A program made the translations under genes and the position numbers. A stretch of DNA of 64,000 nt, taken from positions 1 to 64,000 of the forward strand of contig CAIVPR010000179.1 in the NCBI GenBank assembly GCA_903907865.1, read 5' to 3'. The DNA is from an uncultured Acidobacteriia bacterium (GTDB lineage Bacteria; Acidobacteriota; Terriglobia; Bryobacterales; Bryobacteraceae). Below, in pieces: positions 57,113 through 64,000 of the stretch (within the stretch, counting starts at the first letter, position 1; each line of letters opens with the position of its first letter). Under the pieces are notes generated by a model. The model had not been told where the DNA came from and did no database searches. It was given only the letters and a program-made list of their open reading frames with translations.

Positions 57113-58687
57113 ATGCCGAAAAAAGAATACGACGTCCTCATCGTCGGCTCCGGCCACTCCGGTGGCATGGCAGCCAGCATCCTCACTAAGAACGGCATCT
57201 CCTGCCTGATGCTCAACGCCGGTCCCGAAGCCGACTACCAGCGCGACCGCACCACCAAGGCTGCCCACGAGCTCCCCTATCGCGGCTTCAACAAGCCGGG
57301 CCGCCTCTCCCACGTCTACCAAGCCAACGAGTTCAACGCCAACCAGTGGGTCGACGAAAAGGAAAACCCCTACACCCACGACCCCGCCAAGCCCTACAAC
57401 TGGGTCCGCGTCCGTCTTCTCGGCGGCCGCAGCCTCTTCTGGGCCCGCCAATCGTTCCGCCTGAGCGACTACGAGTTCAAGGCTGCGGAAATCGACGGCG
57501 GCGGCGACAGTTGGCCCATCAGTCTGGCCGACCTCGCCCCTTTCTACTCCCGCGTCGAAGGCATTTTCCACGTGACCGGTCGCAAGGAGGGCTGGCCGCA
57601 GTTCCCCGACGGCAACTTCATCGAACAGTCCTACCCCTCCGACTCGCAAACCATCGCCAAGGTGACCGACCTCTGCAAGGCGCGCGGCATCGGCGTCTCC
57701 AAGATGCGCTCGTCCCAAGGTGAAGGCGGCCTCGCCAGTTCGATCAACCTGCTCCTGCCCGGAGCGGTCGATACCGGTAAGCTGGACATCGTCTCCAACG
57801 CTATCGTCCGCGAAATCACCGTCGACAAGAAGACAGGCAAGGCCAACGGAGCGTTCTTCATCGACCGCCACTCCAAGCGCGAGATGCATGCCAGCGCCAA
57901 GGTCGTCATCCTCGCCGCCGGAACTTTGGAAACGACCCGGCTTCTCTTGAACTCCGGGATCGCCAATTCGAGCGGCGTCCTCGGACACTACCTGCACGAC
58001 CAGATTTACGGCGTTTCCGTGGTCGCATCCGTCCCCGAGGCCCGCGACGGCAAGGCCAAGCCCGGCATGATGGGCGGAAGCGCCTTCATCCCCCGCTTCC
58101 GGAACCTGTCCAAGGACAAGAAGAGTAGCTTCATCAAGGGCTACTGTGCCATCATCGGCAGCGGCGGCTCCGCCAGCCCGAACCATTTTCCGGCCTACGG
58201 CGAGGAACTGCAGGCCAAGTTGGACAGCTACCAAGGTTCCTGCGTCTCCGGCAGCATCTACGGCGAGCGCACCGTGCGCTTCGAAAACCACGTCCGCATC
58301 AACAAGGACGTGAAGGACGCCTGGGGCATCCCCGCGCTCCACATTGACGTCAAGGACACACCCAACGAGTTCGCCATGGCCAAGGATGCCGCCGACACCT
58401 TCGAGGAGCTATTCAAGGAAGCGGGCTGGGACATCCTCTCCAAGACCGACAAGTTCTATCCGCCAGGCTACAGCATCCACGAAGTCGGCACCGCGCGTAT
58501 GGGCGACAACCCGAAGTCCAGCGTGCTCAACAAATGGTGCCAAAGCCACGACATCAAGAATCTGTTTGTCGTCGACGGCTCCAGTTTCGTCACCTGCGGA
58601 TGGCAGAACCCGACTATGACGATTCTGGCGCTCTCGATGCGCGCATCGGAGTACTTGGTGGAGGAAATGCGCAAGGGCAACGTCTAA
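57113..58687 (+). CDS. GMC-family FAD-dependent oxidoreductase
   Basis: The 524-residue protein has the dinucleotide-binding motif [20 protein letters not shown] at residues 5-24, an [18 protein letters not shown] segment (about 103-120), a FAD-linked [20 protein letters not shown] (about 264-283) and the C-terminal catalytic region with the His-Glu-type ending [18 protein letters not shown] (about 456-473) and [20 protein letters not shown]. It belongs to the glucose-methanol-choline family (gluconate/sorbitol-type dehydrogenase large subunit). It lacks its own signal and is probably co-exported with the preceding subunit. The substrate is probably a sugar or alcohol. Confidence 0.9.
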   Translation: MPKKEYDVLIVGSGHSGGMAASILTKNGISCLMLNAGPEADYQRDRTTKAAHELPYRGFNKPGRLSHVYQANEFNANQWVDEKENPYTHDPAKPYNWVRVRLLGGRSLFWARQSFRLSDYEFKAAEIDGGGDSWPISLADLAPFYSRVEGIFHVTGRKEGWPQFPDGNFIEQSYPSDSQTIAKVTDLCKARGIGVSKMRSSQGEGGLASSINLLLPGAVDTGKLDIVSNAIVREITVDKKTGKANGAFFIDRHSKREMHASAKVVILAAGTLETTRLLLNSGIANSSGVLGHYLHDQIYGVSVVASVPEARDGKAKPGMMGGSAFIPRFRNLSKDKKSSFIKGYCAIIGSGGSASPNHFPAYGEELQAKLDSYQGSCVSGSIYGERTVRFENHVRINKDVKDAWGIPALHIDVKDTPNEFAMAKDAADTFEELFKEAGWDILSKTDKFYPPGYSIHEVGTARMGDNPKSSVLNKWCQSHDIKNLFVVDGSSFVTCGWQNPTMTILALSMRASEYLVEEMRKGNV

Positions 58688-58701
58688 CGAAAGGCGGGCT
58701 C

Positions 58702-59700
58702 CTAGATCATCGGGGCCATCGGAGTTCGAGGCTTCCTGCTTGCCTCCGTCTCAGGCTTCAACTCGATGCGCGGCCGGAAGTCAGGGACGATCATCTGGTC
58801 GTCAGGATCGCCCAATGACGACGGTTCGGGCAGTCCTCGTTGCATCGACGAGTCGGAGGCGGCCGCAATGGCGTGCTCGAGGCGGATCCCCGGTTCATAC
58901 CGCGAACCTTGGTCGGCGCGTCCCAACGGGACTGTCGTGGCCAAGGGATGCATCGCGTTCCCGTTGCTTTCGAAAATCCGTTCAACGGCTGCGATCAATC
59001 GTTGTAGCTGGAAATCGGTCGCTTCCGCCCGCTCACGCAGCATGTTCACCGAGCCCGACTGCTCCGCCATCGAACGTTCAATCACATTGATCCGGTCGGA
59101 GAGTTTCTCCTCCACCATCGCCTCGAAGGTTGCCACTGTGGTGAGTCGGGTCTCTTCCGCGTCCGTCTCGAAGCGCACCTGCAATTCCGTCACGTGGCTT
59201 GACAGGCTGGTTTCCACGAGTACCGGCAGATCTTCGCGCAATTGGCGCACGCGTCGGTCCATGAGGTCGGCGGCCGTTGACGCGCGGCGCTCGGACTCCT
59301 TGAGTGCCTCCCGGAGGCGGTCCAATTCCGTCTGTTGTTCCCGGATGCGGAAATCGAGCGCGGCAACAGTTGAACTGTCCACGGACGAATCGCCGCCGGG
59401 AAACATCGTCTCGGATTGTTCTATCGAAGAAAGCTTGGCTTCCAGCTTGGCCAAGTGGCGGACCAGCGTCTCCAATTCCGCGTTGACAGTATCCGGTTGC
59501 GCGGGCAGGACTGGTTCTTCCGGGGCTATCGCGATGTCGCCGGTCGTCGTTGCGCGGATCAGGTCGAACGTGTCAGACAGGCCGAAACGCGGGCCCGCCC
59601 TTCGTTTGGGCTTGTTCTCCCCGCCCACCACCATGGCGATGAGCCCCGCAGCCAGAGGACCTGCGGCCGTCAAAAGTAGGTGGTGTAGAAGATTACCCAT
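58702..59700 (-). CDS. Membrane-anchored coiled-coil protein, unrecognised
   Basis: The 332-residue protein from ATG 59700 has one N-terminal membrane helix (about residues 5-24), then a long region of heptad-like sequence (about residues 80-240), including LRHLAKLEAKLSSIEQSE-like, RIREQQTELDRLREALKES and LREDLPVLVETSLSSHVTEL, that predicts a coiled coil. The C-terminal 70 residues are Pro-rich and probably disordered. It has no recognised family. A perfect TATAAT lies on the minus strand at 59725-59720, 19 bases before the ATG. It lies downstream of the GMC gene on the other strand, separated by 14 bases. Confidence 0.55.
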   Translation of the reverse strand: MGNLLHHLLLTAAGPLAAGLIAMVVGGENKPKRRAGPRFGLSDTFDLIRATTTGDIAIAPEEPVLPAQPDTVNAELETLVRHLAKLEAKLSSIEQSETMFPGGDSSVDSSTVAALDFRIREQQTELDRLREALKESERRASTAADLMDRRVRQLREDLPVLVETSLSSHVTELQVRFETDAEETRLTTVATFEAMVEEKLSDRINVIERSMAEQSGSVNMLRERAEATDFQLQRLIAAVERIFESNGNAMHPLATTVPLGRADQGSRYEPGIRLEHAIAAASDSSMQRGLPEPSSLGDPDDQMIVPDFRPRIELKPETEASRKPRTPMAPMI

Positions 59701-59719
59701 GGGCAGAGGACAACGCTCC

Positions 59720-59725
59720 ATTATA
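59720..59725 (-). promoter_or_regulatory. Consensus -10 element before the coiled-coil gene
   Basis: The minus strand carries TATAAT at 59725-59720, 19 bases before ATG 59700. A clear -35 is not visible, so only the -10 is reported. Confidence 0.45.
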
Positions 59726-59793
59726 CGACTTTGGGCGGAACTGAGGTCGGGATTGCGGTACACTGGCATTTGTCAGACCGAAGTCAGAGGGGC

Positions 59794-60900
59794 GTGCTGC
59801 CGCGCAAGCGCAACTATACAATGTTCGTGTCGTGGGCACCGACCCACGGTGGCGGCGTCAATGCGGTCATGCACGGCTTGGCTGCGGCCAACGCGGATAC
59901 CTACGACAGCACTATCGTCGTCACGGGCTTCGTGCGTCCCCAGAACTATGCGGGCCCTTGGCTCTACCTTCCCGACCTCAATCCGGCCCGACCGTTGGGC
60001 TACTTGGCCCGTCTCATTCCCAGCCTCTGGAAGCTGCATCGGTTGCTGAAGGATTCCGTGGCCGCGAATCCCCACTTCGCCAGCCTCGAGTGCCTCCCCG
60101 TAGTCCTGCTGCGCAAGCTGAGGCTTGGCCCCCCCGTCATCCTCTCCATCCATGGATTGGATGTGACGGATATGCTGGCAGCCACGGGAATGCGCCGGAA
60201 ACTCCTACGCTGGATGTTCGAGTCGGCAGACTTGGTGGTCGGTTGCTCGCATTCCCTGACCCGTCGGTTGTTGGAGGTGGCGCCAGGCGCCCGCACGGCG
60301 ACTGCATGGAACGCTGCGACACCGGCACCGGCGGTCAGGCCTGAGCGCCCGACGCCTGGCCCCTATCTAATTTGCGTTGCCGGGTTCGAACACAAAAAGG
60401 GACAGGACATCCTGATCCAGGCCTTCGAGCGCGTGCTGGAGGTGAGGCCGGAACTGAACCTGGTCCTAATCGGGGCTACTCCCAAACACTCGTCGCTGCC
60501 CAAACTCGAGGCGCAGATTGAGCTCCTGTGCTTGTCCCAAAAAGTCAAGATTCTGACCAATCAGCCCAACACCGAGGTGTGGTGGTGGATCCGGCACGCC
60601 GAGTGTTTGGTACTTCCCTCGCGTGCCGAACCGTTCGGAATCGTGCTTCTCGAGGCTGCCAAGTCGCATGTGCCGGTCGTCGCGACCCGCGTCGGCGGAA
60701 TCCCGGAATTCGTGACCGACGGGGTGGACGGTTTGCTGTGTGATTCCGAAAATCCAGAGCAGTTGGCCGAAAAGATACTGGAGACGTTGGCCGGCCCGGA
60801 AGCGGCTGCCAAGCGCGTCGAAACATTCGCGGCCAAGGCGGAGACGTTTACCTGGGCTGCGGCATGGGATGTCTACCGGCGGGAGGCCGGGTTGCCGTAG
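59794..60900 (+). CDS. Family 4 (GT-B) glycosyltransferase
   Basis: The protein is 368 residues from GTG 59794 (CAGAGGG just upstream); ATG 59821 is an alternative that lacks a ribosome site. Features: N-terminal SWAPTHGGGVNAVMHGLA acceptor-side loop, a middle YLICVAGFEHKKGQDILIQA (start of the second Rossmann domain, about residues 190-209), and the donor-binding SRAEPFGIVLLEAAKSHVPV (about 273-292) with the E-x7-E pattern, then ATRVGGIPEFVTDGVDGLL. It should transfer a sugar from a nucleotide donor to a cell-surface glycan intermediate. It heads the saccharide-type group of the last 4 kb, although the next genes are on the other strand. Confidence 0.85.
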   Translation: MLPRKRNYTMFVSWAPTHGGGVNAVMHGLAAANADTYDSTIVVTGFVRPQNYAGPWLYLPDLNPARPLGYLARLIPSLWKLHRLLKDSVAANPHFASLECLPVVLLRKLRLGPPVILSIHGLDVTDMLAATGMRRKLLRWMFESADLVVGCSHSLTRRLLEVAPGARTATAWNAATPAPAVRPERPTPGPYLICVAGFEHKKGQDILIQAFERVLEVRPELNLVLIGATPKHSSLPKLEAQIELLCLSQKVKILTNQPNTEVWWWIRHAECLVLPSRAEPFGIVLLEAAKSHVPVVATRVGGIPEFVTDGVDGLLCDSENPEQLAEKILETLAGPEAAAKRVETFAAKAETFTWAAAWDVYRREAGLP

Positions 60901-60907
60901 CCTGCGG

Positions 60908-61882
60908 CTACTTCAACGCGTAGAAGTCGTAGACAATCCGCCACGTGAATTCTTTTCCGGGCGCAGTCTCTGTGTGAATATAGGCCTCGGGGCACACGGT
61001 GGGCTGGATGGACCAGTACATCAGCTTGGACGTTGGCCGGTCCGACGTCTGCCGCACCCCGGCTCCGGTACGGGTATTCTCGACCCGGATGTCGTAATCC
61101 CTCGCATCCGTTCCGAATCCGGTGAGCTGGTTGTAGGCGGTATCCTTCAGGTCCTTCAAGTACACCAGTTGCTTGCCTTTCAACTCCACCAAGCCCGGTT
61201 TCCAGGCGTTGACGGCCTTGACTTCGAACGGGAAAGTTACCACCACATCGGCACTCGTCGGTTTCCGGTCCAGCATGTAGAAGTTATGTTCGTAGACGTC
61301 GGAGAACAGTGGCTTCTTTCCCGTGTTTCTTAGGCGATGCTCCAGCACCAATTGAGGCTTGCCGGAAGCCAGGCGTACCGTTTTCGTGTATTCATAGCCG
61401 TATCCGGACGCGGGATCTGAGACCACCTGCGTGAAAACGATGGAATCATCCCTGGTCTGCACTGTCCACTTGCCCGGATCGACGATTTCGTAGGTCTTGA
61501 AGTGGTCGTAGGCCTTCTCCTGGGGCTTGCGGAGGATGCCAACCCCGATCTTCACGAAGGTTCCCCCGACCGCGGCTTCGGCATAGCCCGGTGCGTCCGC
61601 GTCGCCGAACTCCTCCACGGGCCCCACAATGGCGTCGTGCAGCTTGGGGTCGTAGGGGCGGCTATTCCATTCCCCGAAGTATTCATGCCCTTGGAACACC
61701 AGGCTGGAAATCTGGCCCGACCAGTCGAACCGGGTCGCCCGGTAATACCCGTTTGTCGCGTCAGGCAGATACAACTTGGCACTCACGAGCCCGTTCGTAA
61801 TGGGGGCCTGCGGGAAGTCGGCAGCCTGCATCGTCGCGGCCCCGAGGCACAGAGTTATCAAGAGGTTCTTTGTGGAGATCAT
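60908..61882 (-). CDS. Exported protein with galactose-mutarotase-like fold
   Basis: The 324-residue protein starts with a signal peptide (MISTKNLLITLCLGAATMQA). The body is beta-rich with KLYLPDATNGYYRATRFDWS, GQISSLVFQGHEYFGEW, and YDVYEHNFYM-like segment as FSDVYEHNFYMLDRK, which resembles aldose-1-epimerase/YeaD-like supersandwich proteins. It may bind or isomerise a sugar or act as a lyase-associated binding domain; the catalytic pair of mutarotases cannot be located with certainty. It is convergent with the glycosyltransferase (seven bases apart). Confidence 0.55.
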   Translation of the reverse strand: MISTKNLLITLCLGAATMQAADFPQAPITNGLVSAKLYLPDATNGYYRATRFDWSGQISSLVFQGHEYFGEWNSRPYDPKLHDAIVGPVEEFGDADAPGYAEAAVGGTFVKIGVGILRKPQEKAYDHFKTYEIVDPGKWTVQTRDDSIVFTQVVSDPASGYGYEYTKTVRLASGKPQLVLEHRLRNTGKKPLFSDVYEHNFYMLDRKPTSADVVVTFPFEVKAVNAWKPGLVELKGKQLVYLKDLKDTAYNQLTGFGTDARDYDIRVENTRTGAGVRQTSDRPTSKLMYWSIQPTVCPEAYIHTETAPGKEFTWRIVYDFYALK

Positions 61883-61973
61883 TGCGGGTTATGGCTTTCT
61901 TCGGCCCAACCACTCTGTGGTTGCGACCGTCGACTCCCAGTCTATTATGCGGGACCGTACTTGCCCGGTGCGA

Positions 61974-62846
61974 CTACCCGACCTTCGGGGAGTAGCAGTA
62001 TTGGCCTCGTGCGGCCATCTCTTTGAGAATCTGGACCGCGTCGCGCGCCCCAACCACATAGAGGTCCAGTCGGCCCACCCGTCCCTGGTGCCAGAGGCCA
62101 GCCTGTTTCATCGGCTCGATCATTTTAGTGATGTCCCGGCGCGCGGACAGGCCTGGCTCGAATAACCGCATACGGGATGGGTACAGCACGCGGTCTTTGC
62201 CCCGGGTCTGGAACTCGAACCACTCTTCGGTGAACGGCGGGTAGGGCATGCCCGGCTCGAGCACTTCCTCGGCATAGTGGAACAGCGTCATCGAACGTAT
62301 ATCGACGCCTGCCAACAGCACCTTGCCATCGAATTCGAGGAGACGGCTGAAGGGCCCCGGCGCTCCGCACGGCGTCTTCGACTGGTAGTGGTCCGCAGCC
62401 AACTCGTGGGCTCGTTTCCCCCAGATCGCGACAGGGTGGGTTGGATGGATGCTGCGGATTACTTCCTTGTCCCGGCGGAAGAGCTCGGTCAGCATTCCGG
62501 TGCGGGAGTAACTCCGGGCCATATCGGTGATTACGCCGGAACGGGCGTATTCCACCGCGCTGCCATCGAACGGGATGGTGGGCATCATGAGATTGCCCTC
62601 GGGTCCCACCATATCCTTCATCGCTTGAATCGCGTCAGGGATCCAGCCCTCGAAGCCCTCGAAACTCCCGAAGGAACTATGCACAAGAAGTGTGTCCCCC
62701 GTGTTCACCCCGAGCTTCCGCGCCTCGGCGATCAGATCCGCGGACGTGAAAGAGAAGAATTTTTTGATCCAAGCGGAGTGCGCCTGATTCCGCCACTTCA
62801 CCAAGGTGGGCTTTAGCGCAGGGGGAACGAACTTTCCGATGCCCAC
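61974..62846 (-). CDS. AAC(3)-fold N-acetyltransferase
   Basis: The GTG at 62846 directly follows the stop of the upstream gene and gives a 290-residue protein; the longer ATG 62906 would overlap it by 59 bases. AAC(3)-family marks are DTLLVHSSFGSFEGFEG (about residues 50-66), LMMPTIPFDG, RSYSRTGMLTELFRRDKEVI, SIHPTHPVAIWGKRAHEL (about 130-150) and the GAPGPFSRLLEFDGKVLLAG region. Family members acetylate amino groups of aminoglycosides or amino sugars. Next to a glycosyltransferase and a mutarotase-fold protein, modification of an amino sugar is more likely than drug resistance (inference). Confidence 0.75.
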   Translation of the reverse strand: MGIGKFVPPALKPTLVKWRNQAHSAWIKKFFSFTSADLIAEARKLGVNTGDTLLVHSSFGSFEGFEGWIPDAIQAMKDMVGPEGNLMMPTIPFDGSAVEYARSGVITDMARSYSRTGMLTELFRRDKEVIRSIHPTHPVAIWGKRAHELAADHYQSKTPCGAPGPFSRLLEFDGKVLLAGVDIRSMTLFHYAEEVLEPGMPYPPFTEEWFEFQTRGKDRVLYPSRMRLFEPGLSARRDITKMIEPMKQAGLWHQGRVGRLDLYVVGARDAVQILKEMAARGQYCYSPKVG

Positions 62847-62847
62847 G

Positions 62848-64000
62848 CTAGCGGGTTCCCCAGGTAGATCCGAAAGATCCGGAGTATTTTTCCAGACACA
62901 GGGCATCCACCAGGAACTTCGTGGCCCAATTCAAGATCAAGAGGCGGCCGTAGTCGCCCTGTACGGGCCAAGAGCCCGCGAGACCCCCACGAATGCGCGG
63001 GTCGGTGTTCCTGATGTCGTGGTGCGCCATCACATAGCGGTTGAGCTTGGCGGCGGCCTCGCGATACTTGCTCTCTTTGGTCAGTTCGAACAGGATGCGG
63101 CAAACGATGGACGTCTGGGCACAACCCGTCAGGCAGGCCCACGTTGGTCCCTCGAAGCGCGCGTTCTGCGTGCCGGGGAGGAATCCGTCCGGGCCCATGA
63201 TGGAGATTTCAACGTCGGCAGTTTTGCGGGCGGCATCAATGAAGTCCTGCCGTTTCACCAACCGGCCAATCTCCACCAAGCCTTGCATTGTGTAGGCAAT
63301 TGTATGGAGGAGGGGGTTGTCTGGCTCTTCCAGGTCGCAGTGCTCGAACCAGCCGTTCGCCGTCTGGCGCGTCAAACAGAATTCCGCGTTGCGGACGGCT
63401 GCCTGCACAAAATCGGGCCTGTCCAAGGCCAGCCCGGCCTCGCAGAGACCCCATGCCGCCTTCACGTTGTACGTGTTCTCGGAACCGCCCACGAACACCG
63501 AGTTGCCGCGAATCCAATTCCCGTCCGGTTCCTGCACGCTGAGCAGCCATTCCGAGGCTCTGGTCGCTGCGACCTTGAAGCGTTCCTCCCCCGTATGCCG
63601 AATGAGTTCCGCCCAGCCCAGCAGCACCATGCCCGTGTTGAAGACAGCTGGCGTCTGGTCGGGACCGTACTTGCCGCCCATTACCGCGCCCGAAGGCATC
63701 TGGATCTCGACTTCCCAGTCCCCCATCGCGACTGCGCGGTCCAGGAGGTTGCGGTCGCCGGTCTTGAGCCAGAGGTGCACGAACGTCTGACAGATATAGC
63801 CGGTGGTCTCCGGGTAGCTTGGATCCCAATCGGAACCAAACTGGACACCATAGGAAACACCTCTGTCCGTACCGGCATCCTGGGCGCGCTCTAGCCAGTC
63901 GACCGCGGCTGAAATGTGCGCGTCGATGTCGAGGTTCGAGGCGTCCGGGGAATACAGCGGTGCCAAACGGCGCTCTTCTGAATAATGATTCCACCTGTGG
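62848..64000 (-). CDS. Alpha/alpha-barrel (squalene-cyclase/glycosidase-like) protein, partial
   Basis: The frame is open through the window end, so at least 383 residues are coded and the start lies outside. The segments AAVDWLERAQDAGTDRGVSY, TTGYICQTFVHLWLKTGD, NTYNVKAAWGLCEAGLAL and WFEHCDLEEPDNPLLHTIAY repeat helix pairs with aromatic and acidic residues, as in six-hairpin or squalene-cyclase-like toroids. Such proteins occur in glycan biosynthesis loci. Substrate and catalytic residues are not identified. The acetyltransferase gene begins right after its stop, so the two are coupled. Confidence 0.6.
   Translation of the reverse strand, partial: HRWNHYSEERRLAPLYSPDASNLDIDAHISAAVDWLERAQDAGTDRGVSYGVQFGSDWDPSYPETTGYICQTFVHLWLKTGDRNLLDRAVAMGDWEVEIQMPSGAVMGGKYGPDQTPAVFNTGMVLLGWAELIRHTGEERFKVAATRASEWLLSVQEPDGNWIRGNSVFVGGSENTYNVKAAWGLCEAGLALDRPDFVQAAVRNAEFCLTRQTANGWFEHCDLEEPDNPLLHTIAYTMQGLVEIGRLVKRQDFIDAARKTADVEISIMGPDGFLPGTQNARFEGPTWACLTGCAQTSIVCRILFELTKESKYREAAAKLNRYVMAHHDIRNTDPRIRGGLAGSWPVQGDYGRLLILNWATKFLVDALCLEKYSGSFGSTWGTR

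Noticed and set aside
55724..58342. Minus-strand extension of the rsgA frame to more than 1180 residues
   Set aside because: RsgA similarity begins only at the ATG at 55723; the extension is antisense to the GMC oxidoreductase pair.
61974..62846. Aminoglycoside resistance gene
   Set aside because: The fold is AAC(3)-like, but the neighbours are glycan-related and no mobile context is seen, so resistance is not claimed.

Overview
The window is GC-rich DNA densely packed with genes on both strands. Its gene content points to the phylum Acidobacteriota, most likely the Bryobacter/Solibacter group (inference from family content, not from a marker gene). Supporting signs are a C-terminal relic of the acidobacterial TIGR03435 family, a secreted NHL-repeat protein with BACON modules, a DUF1501 Tat protein, a GMC oxidoreductase paired with a gluconate-dehydrogenase subunit-3-like protein, class II (B12) ribonucleotide reductase, many secreted serine hydrolases and amidohydrolases, and no sign of a Gram-positive cell plan.

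Layout. 1-1.2 kb: right end of an IS66-like element inserted in a DUF433 gene, then an intact ParD/ParE-type pair and a second truncated DUF433 copy. 1.5-6.6 kb: secreted esterase/peptidase and a 1010-residue NHL beta-propeller protein, followed by an AbrB-type antitoxin pseudogene. 6.9-9.8 kb: membrane family 2 glycosyltransferase, threonine dehydratase-like enzyme and two genes truncated into each other. 9.8-16.6 kb: fatty-acid oxidation multienzyme protein, acyltransferase 3, and the rpoN-hpf-rapZ operon. 16.8-20.7 kb: serine hydrolase, DUF3011-like protein, SRPBCC protein, outer-membrane barrel with a small translationally coupled partner. 20.7-27.7 kb: eroded DUF433/DUF5615 toxin-antitoxin relic, ornithine cyclodeaminase-like and aminotransferase genes, YqeY, OPT transporter, VapBC-like pair, GrpB, a small two-gene cassette, TIGR03435 relic. 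27.7-34.2 kb: MFS transporter, lipoprotein, nrdJ with a clear terminator, tRNA-Arg(ACG), and a three-gene HEPN cassette. 34.3-43.9 kb: exported adenosine deaminase with nucleoside permease-like protein, DUF1501 protein with an unknown partner, and a four-gene minus-strand run (HIT-like hydrolase, UxaA-type dehydratase, DsbA-like thioredoxin protein, M28 peptidase). 44-52.5 kb: beta-lactamase-like hydrolase, amidohydrolase, propeller protein, MFS transporter, alpha/beta hydrolase, sulfatase-fold/TPR protein, pirin. 52.6-64 kb: GT-C membrane protein with a discoidin-like tail, rsgA, GMC oxidoreductase pair, coiled-coil membrane protein, then a saccharide-type cluster (family 4 glycosyltransferase, mutarotase-fold protein, AAC(3)-fold acetyltransferase, alpha/alpha-barrel protein running off the end).

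How the genes work together. Housekeeping (rpoN, hpf, rapZ, nrdJ, rsgA, tRNA-Arg) is interleaved with scavenging functions: extracytoplasmic hydrolases, nucleoside and peptide uptake, uronate degradation and fatty-acid oxidation fit a soil heterotroph. The most striking non-housekeeping theme is turnover of toxin-antitoxin genes: intact ParDE-, VapBC- and HEPN-type loci coexist with relics of DUF433, DUF433/DUF5615 and AbrB-type loci. A dispersed palindromic repeat of about 80 bp occurs twice, both times between convergent genes. No CRISPR array, prophage or rRNA gene is visible.
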